Below are positions 12,567-23,090 of a stretch of 64,000 nucleotides of DNA, in pieces (within the stretch, counting starts at the first letter, position 1; each line of letters opens with the position of its first letter). A program made the translations under genes and the position numbers. The stretch is taken from positions 59,031,415 through 59,095,414 of the forward strand of contig OX393578.1 in the NCBI GenBank assembly GCA_947652605.1, read 5' to 3'. The notes beneath the pieces are model-generated. The model was not told where the DNA came from, did not search any database, and saw only the letters and a program-made list of their open reading frames with translations. Origin of the DNA: Elmis aenea (lineage: Eukaryota > Arthropoda > Insecta > Coleoptera > Elmidae).

Positions 12567-13192
12567 ACAGGGTGTGTAAAAATTGGCGGAAGGGCTACAC
12601 GGAGCGATGTTCTTCGTAAAATTCCAAGTCGAAAATCTTAATACGAAAATGTTGTACCACGCTTCCTATGGCCTCAGGAACCATAAAAAAAAAAAAAAAT
12701 TGGCAACATTGCATACATTCATTTGCGTTTGGACATTTTTTTATCAGCAATTTTTACTTAGGTATTTACATTTTTTGTTCGAACTGAAAGCCTTCAGTTC
12801 GTAAACATAGCTGCAAACGTTTGGGTATCGTAAAACACAAACAAGAAATAATTACGAGAAAAACAGAGATGACAGCTAAGGACAATGTTGCCATATGTAT
12901 TACTGTCATTAAAATCAGTGATTTACATATTTTCAACACCAATTTTTGAAAGGAAGAACACAATATCTAGGAAAAAATGCTATTCGAAATCTATTTTTAT
13001 TCCAAATTGCAGCTTTTTCATTTGCAAGTATTAAATAATAACGCTTATTAAAGGACTAAATGTCAAAACTTTGAGGACCTCTTGCAGGCACAGCAAGCAT
13101 GGTACAACATTTTCGTATTAAGATTTTCGACTTAGAATTTTACGAAGAACATCGCCCCGTGTAGCCCTTCCGCCAATTTTTACACACCCTGT
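12567..13192. mobile_element. Foldback element, ACAGGGTG family
   Basis: The left arm (12567 to about 12690) starts ACAGGGTGTGTAAAAATTGG. Its inverted copy ends the element at 13192, with GTACAACATTTTCG near 13099 marking the inner end of the right arm. The arms are about 115 bp and nearly identical, and the spacer is about 400 bp with no coding similarity. The target duplication is unclear: flanks are TTAT and ATTA. Confidence 0.88.
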
Positions 13193-15158
13193 ATTATTAA
13201 ATTTCCTTTTGGGCTAGCCCAGAATCTTATCGATACTTCTCCGGAGCAAAGTTCACAATAAAACCTTACTATAATTACTGTAGAAATTTATAACTAATCA
13301 AAGAGTGCTTTGTATTTATACATCGATTGTTGCAAATTATGCCAAAAAAATTTGTATTTATTCCCATTAATCTGTATCGAAATAACGAATATTTACATTA
13401 CTGATTGGGCGAATTAGTGTCACTCTGTTTAAATAGTTTGTGTAAACATATCAACGATATAAACAGTTATGTTTCACACTTTCATTAAATTTTGAAAAGC
13501 TTTTATAGTATAAAACGTAAAAAGCTCGCTGCTGGTATGCCGTTGACAGGTTAATTGCTCATGAATGTTTCAATAAAGTTCAATATCATGGATTTAATCG
13601 GCGTGCTAGTTGTAAATCATACGTAGTTGTTATTAAATATGTGCTGTTGGGCATAAACAGATTGTATGTGACATAATTAATGGGCGAAGCAATGGTTGTG
13701 GCTAGAGTAATAGATAATTTTATGATCCATTAATTTTAAACTTTGTTTTCGTCGAGCCACCCCTTTTTTAGGCACGTAATAAACTAAAAAACACTGTATC
13801 AAATATTGTTTACTTCCTAATTCAATTTAAAAGAATGTACAGATTTATTAAAAGCTTCACACACGCCTCCGGAATCATCCTTCATAGTTTTAAATTAATT
13901 TTCTGCTCGCTTTCAATGTATATTAATTTGCTTTGCATGTATTTAGCTTAAATACGAGACGTGCCGCAGAACAAAATAAGTCAAACATTAATCAACATTA
14001 TACTTAAAAGAAATTCATAAACGTTTATGCGCAACTTTCATTTGGGACATCATTTTTCACTTTACATAAAGCACAGTAATCAATTCTTATTAGACTTATT
14101 AACGAAATTTTCTTTTTGAAATGAATGATATTAAAATTATAAATGCTTCGTCGCGCTGGCATAAATATGCTAGATCTGCGGTCCTCAACATTAATATTCT
14201 GCCAGGAATTTTATTAATTTACTTCATATTTTGTAACAACTAAAACAAAAAAGTATTTTACTGCAACAGGTTAATAAAAAACTGCAAATCGAACAATTTT
14301 TTTCAGCTCTTTTTGGTTATATTTAACGGTGTCCTTTTTGTGCAGTACATTTTTGTTACTGTAAATACTATAATCTAGTGATAAACTTATGAATACCGAA
14401 ACAATTTCGTAAGAAATAAGAAGTTTAATATAAAGAACACCCAATCGACTAAACAAAAATAATTAGATCATTTAATGTAGAATATAAAGTGGTTTTAAAA
14501 AAGTTTTTCAAACATTTTAATCGTTAATAATAAGAAGGTTTAAGAGATTTTTCAGTTTTAATAAAAATGGTTGCAGATAACCATGTTGGATTAAAAAAAT
14601 CAAACACTCTCTGCAATTAACAACTATAAAGGACAAGTAACCTCTTACCTTTTCAGGAATTCAGCAAATTTTTAACAGCAAATGGATCTATAATGCTTAT
14701 GCCCAAATCACTTTAGGAAATTTTGGTTTATGGACTGCACAGCCTGTAACGAGAACCATTTTTAGTAATATTGAATTATTTATTTACACAAAACAGAACA
14801 AAACAGGCCGGGCCTAAATTGTGTTCTCGTTTTTATCATTAATAGACACAGATAGTAGAGTAAATGATCCAGTTGAAATAGAATTACTTTAGATTATAGT
14901 AATGTTTACATGTATGAAATGATGGACTAAATATATCAATATTTATGACTGTTTGCTTATAGGAGTAAAGAATTCTGTTGATTGGCGAGTTAAAAAAGGC
15001 ATTTGTGCAACAAGGTGTTAAATAAAAGAGAAAATGTATCTCTGTAAGTTAAAACTTATTATTGATAAAATATTAGGTACAATCTATTTTGTAGGTAATA
15101 ATTTTGTAAAGAAATATTGTATCACTAAGTGTTCTACGAGATTTTAGGGAGAGCATGT
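13193..15158. other. Long AT-rich stretch, no gene seen
   Basis: About 2 kb with no recognisable coding, paired terminal repeats or RNA gene. Confidence 0.55.
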
Positions 15159-15500
15159 TTAGATCTTAACAATATTGTTCATATGGTCTCTGGAACTTTG
15201 TGTTTTTTTGTGCAAAAATGATATTAATTTCTTTTGAATTCCCTCGATTTTACTAGTGTAGGTGTCACATTGTGGGTTCCATATGATAGAGGCAAAATTT
15301 AAAATGCTATTAACATATGAATAATACAGAGTTCTAATAGCATCAACATTATTGAAATGTTTTGAGAAGCGTGTGATAAAACCAAGCATTTTAAGAGATT
15401 TATTTTTAATATATTAGATTTGTTCACCGAAAAGAAGTTTAGAGTCTTATAGAATTCCTAAATCTTTTACAACTGTGGTGTTCATAAGTTTTGACGCCTG
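15159..15500 (-). pseudogene. LINE reverse transcriptase, region after the catalytic box
   Basis: On the minus strand a broken frame reads VVKDLGIL, then DSKLLFGEQI, KSLKMLGFITRFSKHF, LYYSYVNSILNFASIIWNP and KIEGIQKKLISFL. This order is the segment that follows the FADD box in Jockey/CR1-type RTs (KDLGVxxDxxLxFxxHI, LGFIxRxxxxF, SxLEYAxxxWxPY). There are stops near 15440 and 15410. Only the last third of an RT is present. Confidence 0.75.
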
Positions 15501-15899
15501 TTAGAATCATTTTAGAAAAAAATTGTTGTCTTTATTAACAAAATTCAAAGTTTTGTGGCATTTCTTATACGCTCTGCTTTTTATATAAATGATTAGACCA
15601 ATAAAAATCAGTTTCTTCTGGCGTTATCAAAATAAAAAGTTTAATTACTTTCGACTGTTTCCATTTTTAAATTGCAAATGAGATGGTTCAAGCAGAAGTT
15701 TTCTCTCGTAATTAAACTTTATTTTAAAACAAGATCAACTTCAGTTATCTGAACGAAAACAAGTTGAAAATTCTCACGAAATACGACTTGGGTAGTAATA
15801 AAAAGCAACCGATATGCAGTGGGTGTAGAATGAGGATTATAAAAGTTGTTGAATGCAGTTTGGATGTTGGTTTACTATTAAAAAAGTGTCATTGCTCAC
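15501..15899. other. Spacer, nothing recognised
   Basis: No gene is visible. It may be the intron downstream of the candidate exon on the minus strand. Confidence 0.4.
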
Positions 15900-16188
15900 C
15901 AAAATTGCAACACGTTAAAATTTGAACCGTGTGTCTGCCCCATATCGATATTGTTTGATATCGGTGACCAAACAATATCGCATGCTATTGAGTTAAAAAG
16001 TTTTCCAACTGTCCTGCTGTTATTTACTTTTATTAAGGCTTTAGATACAGTATCTAGTACCTTCATGGAATTGGCAACAGCGTCTACGTGCCTCATAAAC
16101 GAGGGACATTGCGTACACGCTCCAGTCACGATTTTAGACCTAAAAGTATTAACAACTCTGCACTCTCCTCCTTTGTTTCTTAACAAGG
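15900..16188 (-). CDS. Candidate host exon, function unknown
   Basis: An open minus-strand stretch with unusually balanced composition for this window. It encodes about 90 residues, including GECRVVNTF, TGACTQCPSFMRHVDAVAN, SKALIKVNNSRTVGKLFNS and ACDIVWSPISNN. Directly after the last codons the sequence reads TTTTG followed by GTGAGC, a strong 5' splice site (GT at 15899-15898), so the apparent stop may be intronic. Upstream is a pyrimidine-rich run ending in AG (about 16200-16182) that could serve as acceptor. I do not recognise the family. No transposon motif is visible. It could still be a remnant of an unrecognised mobile element or chance. Confidence 0.3.
15946..15980. repeat. Short perfect hairpin, 12-bp stem
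   Basis: CGATATTGTTTG (15946-15957) and its inverse CAAACAATATCG (15969-15980) enclose an 11-nt loop, inside the candidate exon. The meaning is unclear. Confidence 0.6.
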
Positions 16189-16564
16189 TAAACAAAGAAA
16201 AAGGGTAATAATGGGCTCTTTCAGCAAACTTTCTTAGTTAAGTATACGGCATAATTACTTTAAAAATGCCATTAAGAGTAAAACAGTAAATCAAAACAAG
16301 TCCTGCTACATTTTCATATTACACACGGCCCTATAAGTTCTCAGCTTTGCATGTGCCGTAAATTGTGAAAGTAATTTTGAAATATTTATAAATTTGTCAG
16401 TTTAATTTAATTTAAAATTAATTATTTAATTATAAAGAATGTATTTTAGAAGTGCCAGATTAACAACTTAAAGTATTAGTAATTTTATGAACAGCGTTAA
16501 AAGACAAAGCTTCAGAAGAACGTAAAAGATTTACAAAAGTAGTTGTACACTTTTTTGTAACTTC
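16189..16564. other. Spacer, nothing recognised
   Basis: AT-rich sequence with no gene or paired repeats seen. Confidence 0.45.
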
Positions 16565-17530
16565 TTGACTCCAACACATTCCATTTCGCCTTTTGATACC
16601 TCTCTTCCTTGTCCTATTCTTTTTCAGATTTCTTTTTCATCTATATTTTTCCTCAATCCGATTAATTCTTTAATTCACGTGTTCGGTATTTTATCTAATC
16701 TAGACATTCTACACGATCTCTATAGGGCATCCATCTTCAGGGCTTTTAGTCTTGTTTTATCTGCTTCTGTCCGACTCCATGCTTCTGCTCCATACAATAC
16801 TATACTCTTAATAACTGTGTTATGTTGTAATTCCTCTATTTGTTATTTCTTTACTCCACCATATTCCATTTTGCCTTTTGATACCTCTTCTCCTTGTTCT
16901 ATTTTTTGTCGATTTTTTTTTCATCCTTCCACCCTCTTGAGTTGTTAAGCCCAGGTATTGGTAGCTATTGCATTTAGATATTTTCCCACCACTTTCCAAT
17001 TCTAGGTCACAGAATTCTCCCCCAATTCAAAGTTATTAACTTTTTTCCTTATTCATAGCTTTTTCGTATTCTTTAATTTTCCTTGTCATGCATGCATTGG
17101 AGGCCATCCTCATCTTGAGCTATAAGCTCCTCATCGTCCGCAAAATGGAGAGTGTATATATTGCTTTCACCTATACTTATTTCCATGTCCATGCATTTTC
17201 TTTTCCATGTTTTCAAGGAGTGTTCAATGTATAATTTAAATAGTGTTGGGGACTAGCAGAATCCTTGTTTTAATCCTTTCGATTTTGATCCTACAATTTT
17301 AATTCTATTGTCTGTACAGTTAGGCCCTCTGCACACGGAGCAACTCAAAACAAACGCAACTGGTTTGTGATTGAAATTACTAACCGGTTACAAACTCATT
17401 AGTGATGTAGCTCCACACACGGGGCAACTCAGAAGTGATCGAAATCGGTAGTTTCTGTGTAGTCATGGATGGTGGAACATCACAATTTTTGTGGGCTAAA
17501 ACTGACTTAAAAATTCGGTTAAAACATTCT

Positions 17531-18725
17531 TAAGCCCGTGTGACACGGTATAGTTTTCTATATAGAAATCTGTACCAAATACTACCTATACAGAAAATCT
17601 TATATCGTGTCATACAGGTTTTTCGTACAAAATTCTGTATAGTTTCTTGCACAGAAAATACCATACGACTTGTCCTATTTCCATATAAGTTTTGATACAG
17701 AAAGTGCGTGCTACAGATGCGCATTCAGTTCGTGAATAATAGCGGCTGATTTTGAACATCTGCAGCTAAAGGAAATAAAAGCAATAGAAATTCCTGTTAA
17801 CAGTTAATTCTTGGTAATCCGAAGTAGGATGATGTTATTGTTTAAAATGGCAATTACAAGGGATCAATACCTTGTTTTAGAGGGAGTGCATATAGGTAGA
17901 ACTACAGATTACAAAGATATAATTAATAGGGGTGGTAGTGGCATATGGCTCGAATGAGAATGCGGCAGAAGAGGATAAGAGTAGTGGTATACTACGGTTC
18001 CTGCGACAGTTCGATGGCATATTTATCCGGAGCTTACTACGATCGATGTTTGAAGGTCGCGAAGAAGTCTTTCAAGGTCGTCGACAATGACCAGAGGGTG
18101 TTGCCGAAGAAATCTTTCAAGATCGTCGACAATGACCAGAGGGTGGTTACTGAAGGAGTCTTTGAAATGTTTTAGCAACCACCCTCTGGTCATTGTCGAC
18201 GACCTTGAAAGACTTCTTCGGCAACCCCAAAAACCACACCCTCAAAACATTTTAAAGACTCCTTCAGCAACCACCCTCTGGTCATTGTCGACGACCTTGA
18301 AAGACTTCTTCGCGACCTTCAAACATCGATCGTAGTAAGCTCCGGATGGACATGCCATCGAACTGTCGCAGGAACCGTAGTATACCACTACTCTTATCCT
18401 CTTCTGCCGCATTCTCATTCGAGCCATATGCCACTACCACCCCTATCAATTCTTTCTTTGTAATCAGTACTTCTACCATCAATACTCAAAACCCAAAACT
18501 AAAAACCGGAAACTCGCATTCTGTTTGGGTCTTATCTGTGTTTATACTGTTTAGGCGCATGTGCATGTGCATGGGTAGTAAATTGTATATAAAATATGTC
18601 TCCGTGTCCCACACAGTTTCAAACGTTTGGAATTCTATATTGAAATCTGTACAAGAAAAACAATACAAGATATTCTGTATTGTTTTCTACCTATATAGAA
18701 ATTTATACCGTGTCACACGGGCTAA
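17531..18725. mobile_element. Second TWA-type element nested inside the first
   Basis: The element spans 17534-18722, with ends GCCCGTGTGACACGG and the inverse, flanked by TAA (17531-17533 and 18723-18725). TAA also fits PIF/Harbinger target choice. The subterminal zones contain repeated TTTCTATATAGAAAT and ATACAGAAAAT units. The core is a large palindrome (17941-18430). No intact transposase is visible. A few coding-like phrases on either strand (for example LRFLRQFDGMSIRSLL on the minus strand) have no recognised family. Confidence 0.8.
17941..18430. repeat. Palindromic core with four copies of a 45-bp unit
   Basis: The left arm starting GCATATGGCTCGAATGAG is mirrored by the right arm ending near 18430. 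Inside, a unit containing TCAAGGTCGTCGACAATGAC occurs twice forward (about 18069 and 18115) and twice inverted (about 18177 and 18271). The arms also include a matched segment through ACGATCGATGTTTGAAGG. Confidence 0.9.
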
Positions 18726-19120
18726 TAATGTGTGTGGTTGTTCCACCCCGCTGATGCAATCGGCCGAACAAGCAACTGGTTGGTGATTCAAGTCCAAAAC
18801 GAGTTGACAGGTTGAGTTGCCTACAACTGATTGCCAACGCGTTGCCGACTGGTTTGTAACGAGTTGCCCCGTCTGCAGCGTCCCATTCAATTACACAGGT
18901 TGCAACTCATTGCGAACCGGTTGGTGATTTGCGTCGGTGATCAGTTTGTTTTGAGTTGCTCCGTGTGCAGAGGGCCTTAGTTCTTGGATGGCTTTAGTAC
19001 TCTTCTACTTATGTTTGTGTTTTCTATTATTTTCCATAATTCCTGGACGGTACGTTATATCAGGCTTTTGTGAGATCCATGAAAATACTATTACTACTAC
19101 AAAAATTGAGTAATTTCTAG

Positions 19121-19800
19121 GACTGTTCTGGGAAAATCCTGGAATAGAAACAGTTCCCAACGATGATCATAGCTACGTGCATATGAGCAAATAAATAAAT
19201 AATATAAAATTCTACTGGCAAAGAGGCAGAAGTATCAAGTAAGTGTAGCTTTTACCAAAATCTGTTGCTTTAAAAAGACGAGCAATTTTTAATTAAACTA
19301 ATTTATACTGTGTCATAAATAATTCAAGCATTTATGAAGCCATGCATATGTTGTGGTTGTGTTTTTTGTATATGTACAAATAGTCACAAACAAGTTAGTA
19401 GCTATTAAAAAATACATTCTGCTTAATTTTTGCGTTACTGTACGATGCTAAACAAATATTTTGTGTTTTGCGGTAAATACAAAAAAAAATCCCATAAGCC
19501 TGTTTTTATGACACAGCCCAAGGAGGCTGTTGTAGATTCGTTTTATTTTCTCTTTGTGTTCGTATTGTGGGTTGACACTGGCTAGAAAATGTTTGCAAAA
19601 AAAATATCTTACAGTATCATTCATAGTTATAGCGTCATTTGCTTTTTATTATTTTCATTTTGGGCAGAAATAAAACGATACTTTTGGTTTTATTGCACAG
19701 TAAGATTATATTTACAAACAAGCGTTTCTTATAACCATTTTTGCTACAAATATTGTACTAAAATTAAATCTCCAATAAATAATTATTGTTGCTAATGTAA
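19121..19800. other. Spacer, nothing recognised
   Basis: AT-rich sequence without gene or paired repeats. Confidence 0.5.
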
Positions 19801-20884
19801 ATTTTTTTTATTTTTTTTTTTTTAATGTATAATAAGCTAGTTCAACATATTTCATGTTATGCATAGCTGGGTGCGTAGTTGGTAGTTAGTAAGGGAAATG
19901 TGAGGGAAGCTTAGTTCCCTGTGGCGTATGGCGTTTAGCCTTCATCACTAGAAGTTAGGTGTATGTCCTGCGGTAATCTGCGTTTTAGTCTCTTGTGTAT
20001 TTTCTTTTTACCGATGTTGTACAGAGCAGCACTTTCACAGTTCACTAGATTTTTAAAGAATGTTTTTGTTAATTTTTTAATAAATTCTTGAATTGGTTGT
20101 ATTACGAGTTCTTCGTGAAGCTGTGTATTTCGAACAAACCATGGCGCGTTTATAGCTAGTCGGAGCACTTTGTTTTGGTATGTCTGTAGTTTTTTAACGT
20201 TGGTTGGTGACGTGTTGCTCCATACCGGACAGGCGTATGAAAAGATAGGCCGCAACAGCGACTTATATAGTAGGAGTGTACATTTAATTTTTAAAGTCGA
20301 TTTTCTATTTATTAGTGGATACAGCTGCGAAAGTCTGGTGTAGCACTGGTTAAGCTTTTTGTTGATGTGTGCACTCCATGTCAACCTTGTATCCAGGTAC
20401 ATACCAAGGTACTTGATTTCTCCATGGGTCCATTCGATATCGACACCGCTGACTTTGATGTTGAGGGTTGGAGTTATTTTTTTTTAGGCTAAATATTTTG
20501 CATATGCATTTGCTGGTGTTTAATTTGATTCTCCAGTGGTTTAACCAATTTTCTACGACGTTTGTCGCGTTTTGTAAGTCGTAGATAGCTTCAGTAAGGT
20601 TGTGACTTCTGGTTATAATGGCTGTGTCGTCTGCAAACATTGCAATAGTGGCATCGGTTGGTGGAAAGTCGTGGACGTAGATGTTAAATAGAGTGGGCCC
20701 CAGAACACTACCTTGTGGGACTCCTGCTTGTATGGGTGTTTTGGTTGAGAGTGTAGAATTTATTCTTACTTGGAAGTTTCTGTTTGAGAGAAACGATTTG
20801 ATTATGTTTTGAAGGTAGGTTGGCATATTTATTATTTTTATTTTGTGTAGCAGTCCTTCAATCCAGACTATATCGAATGGGGGG
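19801..20884 (-). pseudogene. Jockey-clade LINE, 5'-truncated, with poly(A) tail
   Basis: On the minus strand: FDIVWIEGLL, then GVPQGSVLGPTLFNIYVHDFP, MFADDTAII (FADD box), LNTSKCICKIFSLKK, and after a frameshift YLDTRLTWSAHI, YACPVWSNTSP and LQTYQNKVLRLAINAPWFVRN, ending at a natural stop (19937). These motifs are typical of Jockey ORF2 from mid-RT to the C-terminus. The frameshift lies near the T-run at 20478-20486. A T-rich run on the plus strand (19801-19824) is the poly(A) tail, so this is a classic target-primed insertion cut off at the 5' side near 20884. It is inactive. Confidence 0.93.
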
Positions 20885-21339
20885 TGTAACTTCGAAAAGA
20901 GACATCTAGGAAAAAAAAATTATATGAAAGACCCTCCTTAATTTTCAATAAGGAATCACCGCTTGAATTTTTTTGCAGTATTTAAGAATCACCCTGCATA
21001 GATATAATAATAATTGTAATTATTGTAATTAAGGTGAGGGTTGCGCCTGTTTACTTTTTATCAGTGTAGAAATATCTAGTTCAATTTTGATCAGTTTGAG
21101 GCGAACATCAGACTCAAAATTAAACAATGATTGGTTATTTTATTTTCGGTCTGAAATTAGCGGACATCAATCATTTTCGATCACCCGATATAAACCGATA
21201 ATTATTTTAAATGTCCATATTTGTCTACAAATCCTTCACTATCTTTTTCTTCTGCTACACGCATGCGATATCATCACATAACAAAAACATAGATGCTATA
21301 TGAAAAAAAAAATAAAAAAATAATTATTTCATTTGCTTA
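20885..21339. other. Spacer, nothing recognised
   Basis: No gene is visible. An open frame from 21087 has no recognised domain. Confidence 0.45.
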
Positions 21340-21406
21340 TCGCGTACCGGTAGCTTGATATTCGCGTACCGGGACCGGTACGCGTACCACAGATTGGGAA
21401 CGCCTG
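21340..21406. mobile_element. Partial hAT-like end (CGCGTACC repeats)
   Basis: Repeated CGCGTACCGG/CCGGTACGCG units lead to ACAGATTGGGAACGCCTG, whose inverse (CAGGCGTTCCCAATC) looks like a hAT-type terminus. I found no matching left end nearby, so this is one end of a decayed or rearranged copy. Confidence 0.4.
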
Positions 21407-22030
21407 GTCTATAGAAAAACTTATTTTAAAGCGAATGTTTCATATCAACATGGGTCCATAAACGCTTCATTTTAAAGGTATAGGGTGTTAAAATTTTCGA
21501 AAAATAACCATAATGTTTAACCGTTTCTCAACAAAAAAGTTGACCACCCTGTATAGTATTTCTACTATTTTACTACTTATTTAATAATTAAAATTGCTTT
21601 TAAAAAGGAGACAAGTGTCATTAAACTTTATGATAATTTTTTGAAACAAAAAAAAATAATTTTTAATTACACTTATTTTTATTAATAAAATAGTGCAGGG
21701 CAATGTTTATATATTGTGTAGGGATTTAAAATAATTTCCTGAATAAATTTGTTAACTAGACAGTTTTCTGTTTGTGCTGCTAAACGAAAATTCTTTTATG
21801 CTGTGTTCAGGTTTTTGTACCGAGTTGTAAATTTTGCAGTAAACAATACGTTTTTTCATGAAAAAAAAAACAGGTTTAAATCTATGTTTTTATTTATATT
21901 GTAGTGTTTTTATCATAGGGATAGAACTCCACCGAATACCAATTTATTTCTACCTGCTGAGCACAATCTGCAGGTAACCTAACAGATATACACAGATAAC
22001 CAAACTCCGACAAATGGTCGATTTTATGCT
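21407..22030. other. Spacer with a solo ACCCTGTA end
   Basis: A sequence GACCACCCTGTATAG at about 21542-21556 matches the right end of the ACAGGGTG family without a left partner. Nothing else was recognised. Confidence 0.4.
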
Positions 22031-22037
22031 TCGCGCA

Positions 22038-22043
22038 TATAAA
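22038..22043 (+). promoter_or_regulatory. Possible TATA box upstream of the candidate first exon
   Basis: TATAAA in a locally GC-richer context, about 370 bp before the ATG at 22407. If used, the start site would fall near 22068 and leave a 5' leader of about 340 nt. This is inference from one motif. Confidence 0.2.
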
Positions 22044-22406
22044 GAGGTGTTTGCTTACGTACAGAATAAACAAAGGTGGCTTAGATATCGGCTAGGTACG
22101 GAGTGTGCACTCCTGTGGATAGAAATTTAACATCGCGTGGCTTATTCAAAATTCTAGAGACGAGGCAGATGCCGGTCGACTGTATTTCGTAAAATATTTT
22201 TAAACGGAAACGTATCCAGAAATTGTGCTAATATTTTTATGTTACGACTCAGCAAAATTTTTAAAGAACTTTTCGATAGGCGCTTTAACTTTCCAGAATG
22301 TTTTTCTAAAAAGTTTTCACAGTTCTGAGACGATCACAGAAGAAACTTTGTTTTGTGACGTTTTAACAACCAGAACTTACGACTCTCAACGTTACATCTG
22401 ATCAAC

Positions 22407-22500
22407 ATGCAGATATACTCTATCACGTACATTCTAAGCCTTCTGCAAGTTTACATCGCAGTGTGCGCGAAGCTCATAGCACCCAGGCAGCGGCAGGGGT
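22407..22500 (+). CDS. Candidate first coding exon with signal peptide
   Basis: A short open stretch begins with ATG in an insect-like start context (ATCAACATG). The 31 codons read MQIYSITYILSLLQVYIAVC followed by AKLIAPRQRQG. That is a short polar start, a hydrophobic core of about 16 residues and a small-residue end (VCA), the pattern of a secretory signal peptide. Basic residues follow. The frame runs into GGT|GTAAAG, a plausible 5' splice site at 22501; without splicing it would end four codons later. Upstream is a GC-richer leader and a possible TATA box. No known protein is recognised, and no downstream exon was found. It could be chance. Confidence 0.35.
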
Positions 22501-22864
22501 GTAAAGTTAAATGAAACTCTCATGTTTAAGTAGTTATTATTATTAATAAGAACAGCCAGACCGCTTATTAGCCAGGCGCGTATAAGAATTCAAATAACGG
22601 GATAAAAGATAACGGTCTACCCTTTTTTATTCGCTATGAAAAGTCACTGGGAGTGCATTTTAAATGATAATTTCGAGCGAAATATACTGGCTAGAGCACT
22701 TTTGTCACATAAATGGCATTTGAGTGATAAAAAAAGTCCTGCTAGATGAGGCCCATTTTATTTCAAGTTAAATTTTGGTCTAAGCAGTTTCGCTGGGGTC
22801 GGAACTCTATACAGGATGATCCAAAATCAAGTCGAAGAGTTGAGACTACAAGTGAAGACATACC
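22501..22864. other. Spacer, possibly intron
   Basis: No coding similarity is visible between the candidate exon and the SINE. Confidence 0.35.
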
Positions 22865-23090
22865 GAGCTCGGTGGCTGGTTGTGTTAGCAACCTAACTTG
22901 TAATCGGGAGGTCGTGGGTTCGAATCCCAGGGTCGACTGTCATTGTAAAGGTTTCAGGTGGTTTAGTCTATGGTTAAGGCAAATACTGTGGCAGTACTTC
23001 CACCTATCCTTGCTCATTCTTGACTATCCACATCCTTACCTATTATCCTTGTACCTTTAAGACTGAAGAGGGGGTCAACTCCCTTATAGC
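22865..23090 (+). mobile_element. SINE with tRNA-Thr(TGT)-like head
   Basis: 22865-22940 folds like a decayed tRNA: a D arm around GGCT...AGC, an anticodon loop CTTGTAA with TGT in anticodon position, and a T arm with the B box GGTTCGAATCC (22917-22927). The A box region TGGCTGGTTG lies at 22873-22884. The acceptor strands pair poorly and one anticodon-stem pair is broken, so this is not a working tRNA gene. About 150 bp of non-tRNA body follows up to the neighbouring LINE end. The A and B boxes could still recruit RNA polymerase III. The exact 3' end is uncertain. Confidence 0.6.

Larger units (their letters stand above)
17320..18979. mobile_element. PIF/Harbinger-type non-autonomous element (outer)
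   Basis: The element spans 17323-18976. Its ends are GGCCCTCTGCACACGG and the inverse, and it is flanked by TTA on both sides (17320-17322, 18977-18979). A 3-bp TTA duplication is the PIF/Harbinger signature. The terminal repeats extend about 24 bp (through GAGCAACTC). Repeated units like CAACTGGTTTGTGATT lie inside both ends. A second element is inserted inside. No transposase is recognisable. Confidence 0.85.
16565..19120 (-). pseudogene. LINE fragment (family c, copy 3), split by a Harbinger-type insertion
   Basis: A minus-strand RT copy in two parts, 18980-19120 and 16565-17319, separated by the element at 17320-18979. The upstream part reads FMDLTKA and a decayed SVPVQELWK block. The downstream part has SKGLKQG, PTLFKLYIEHSLKTWKRKC and LHFADDEEL (FADD box about 17140-17165), then the YLGL block and, near 16800-16700, the complement of the GAEAWxxTEAD and RMSRLD segments seen in copy 1. 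There are many stops and frame changes. Joining the two flanks after removing one TTA gives a continuous RT order, which shows that the LINE was there first. Confidence 0.82.

Noticed and set aside
18346..18786. 146-codon open frame on the plus strand
   Set aside because: It lies across the palindromic core and right end of the nested Harbinger-type element; the text is an effect of inverted repeats, not a protein.
22865..22940. Functional tRNA-Thr gene
   Set aside because: Acceptor strands do not pair well, one anticodon-stem pair is broken, and the sequence continues into a SINE-like body.
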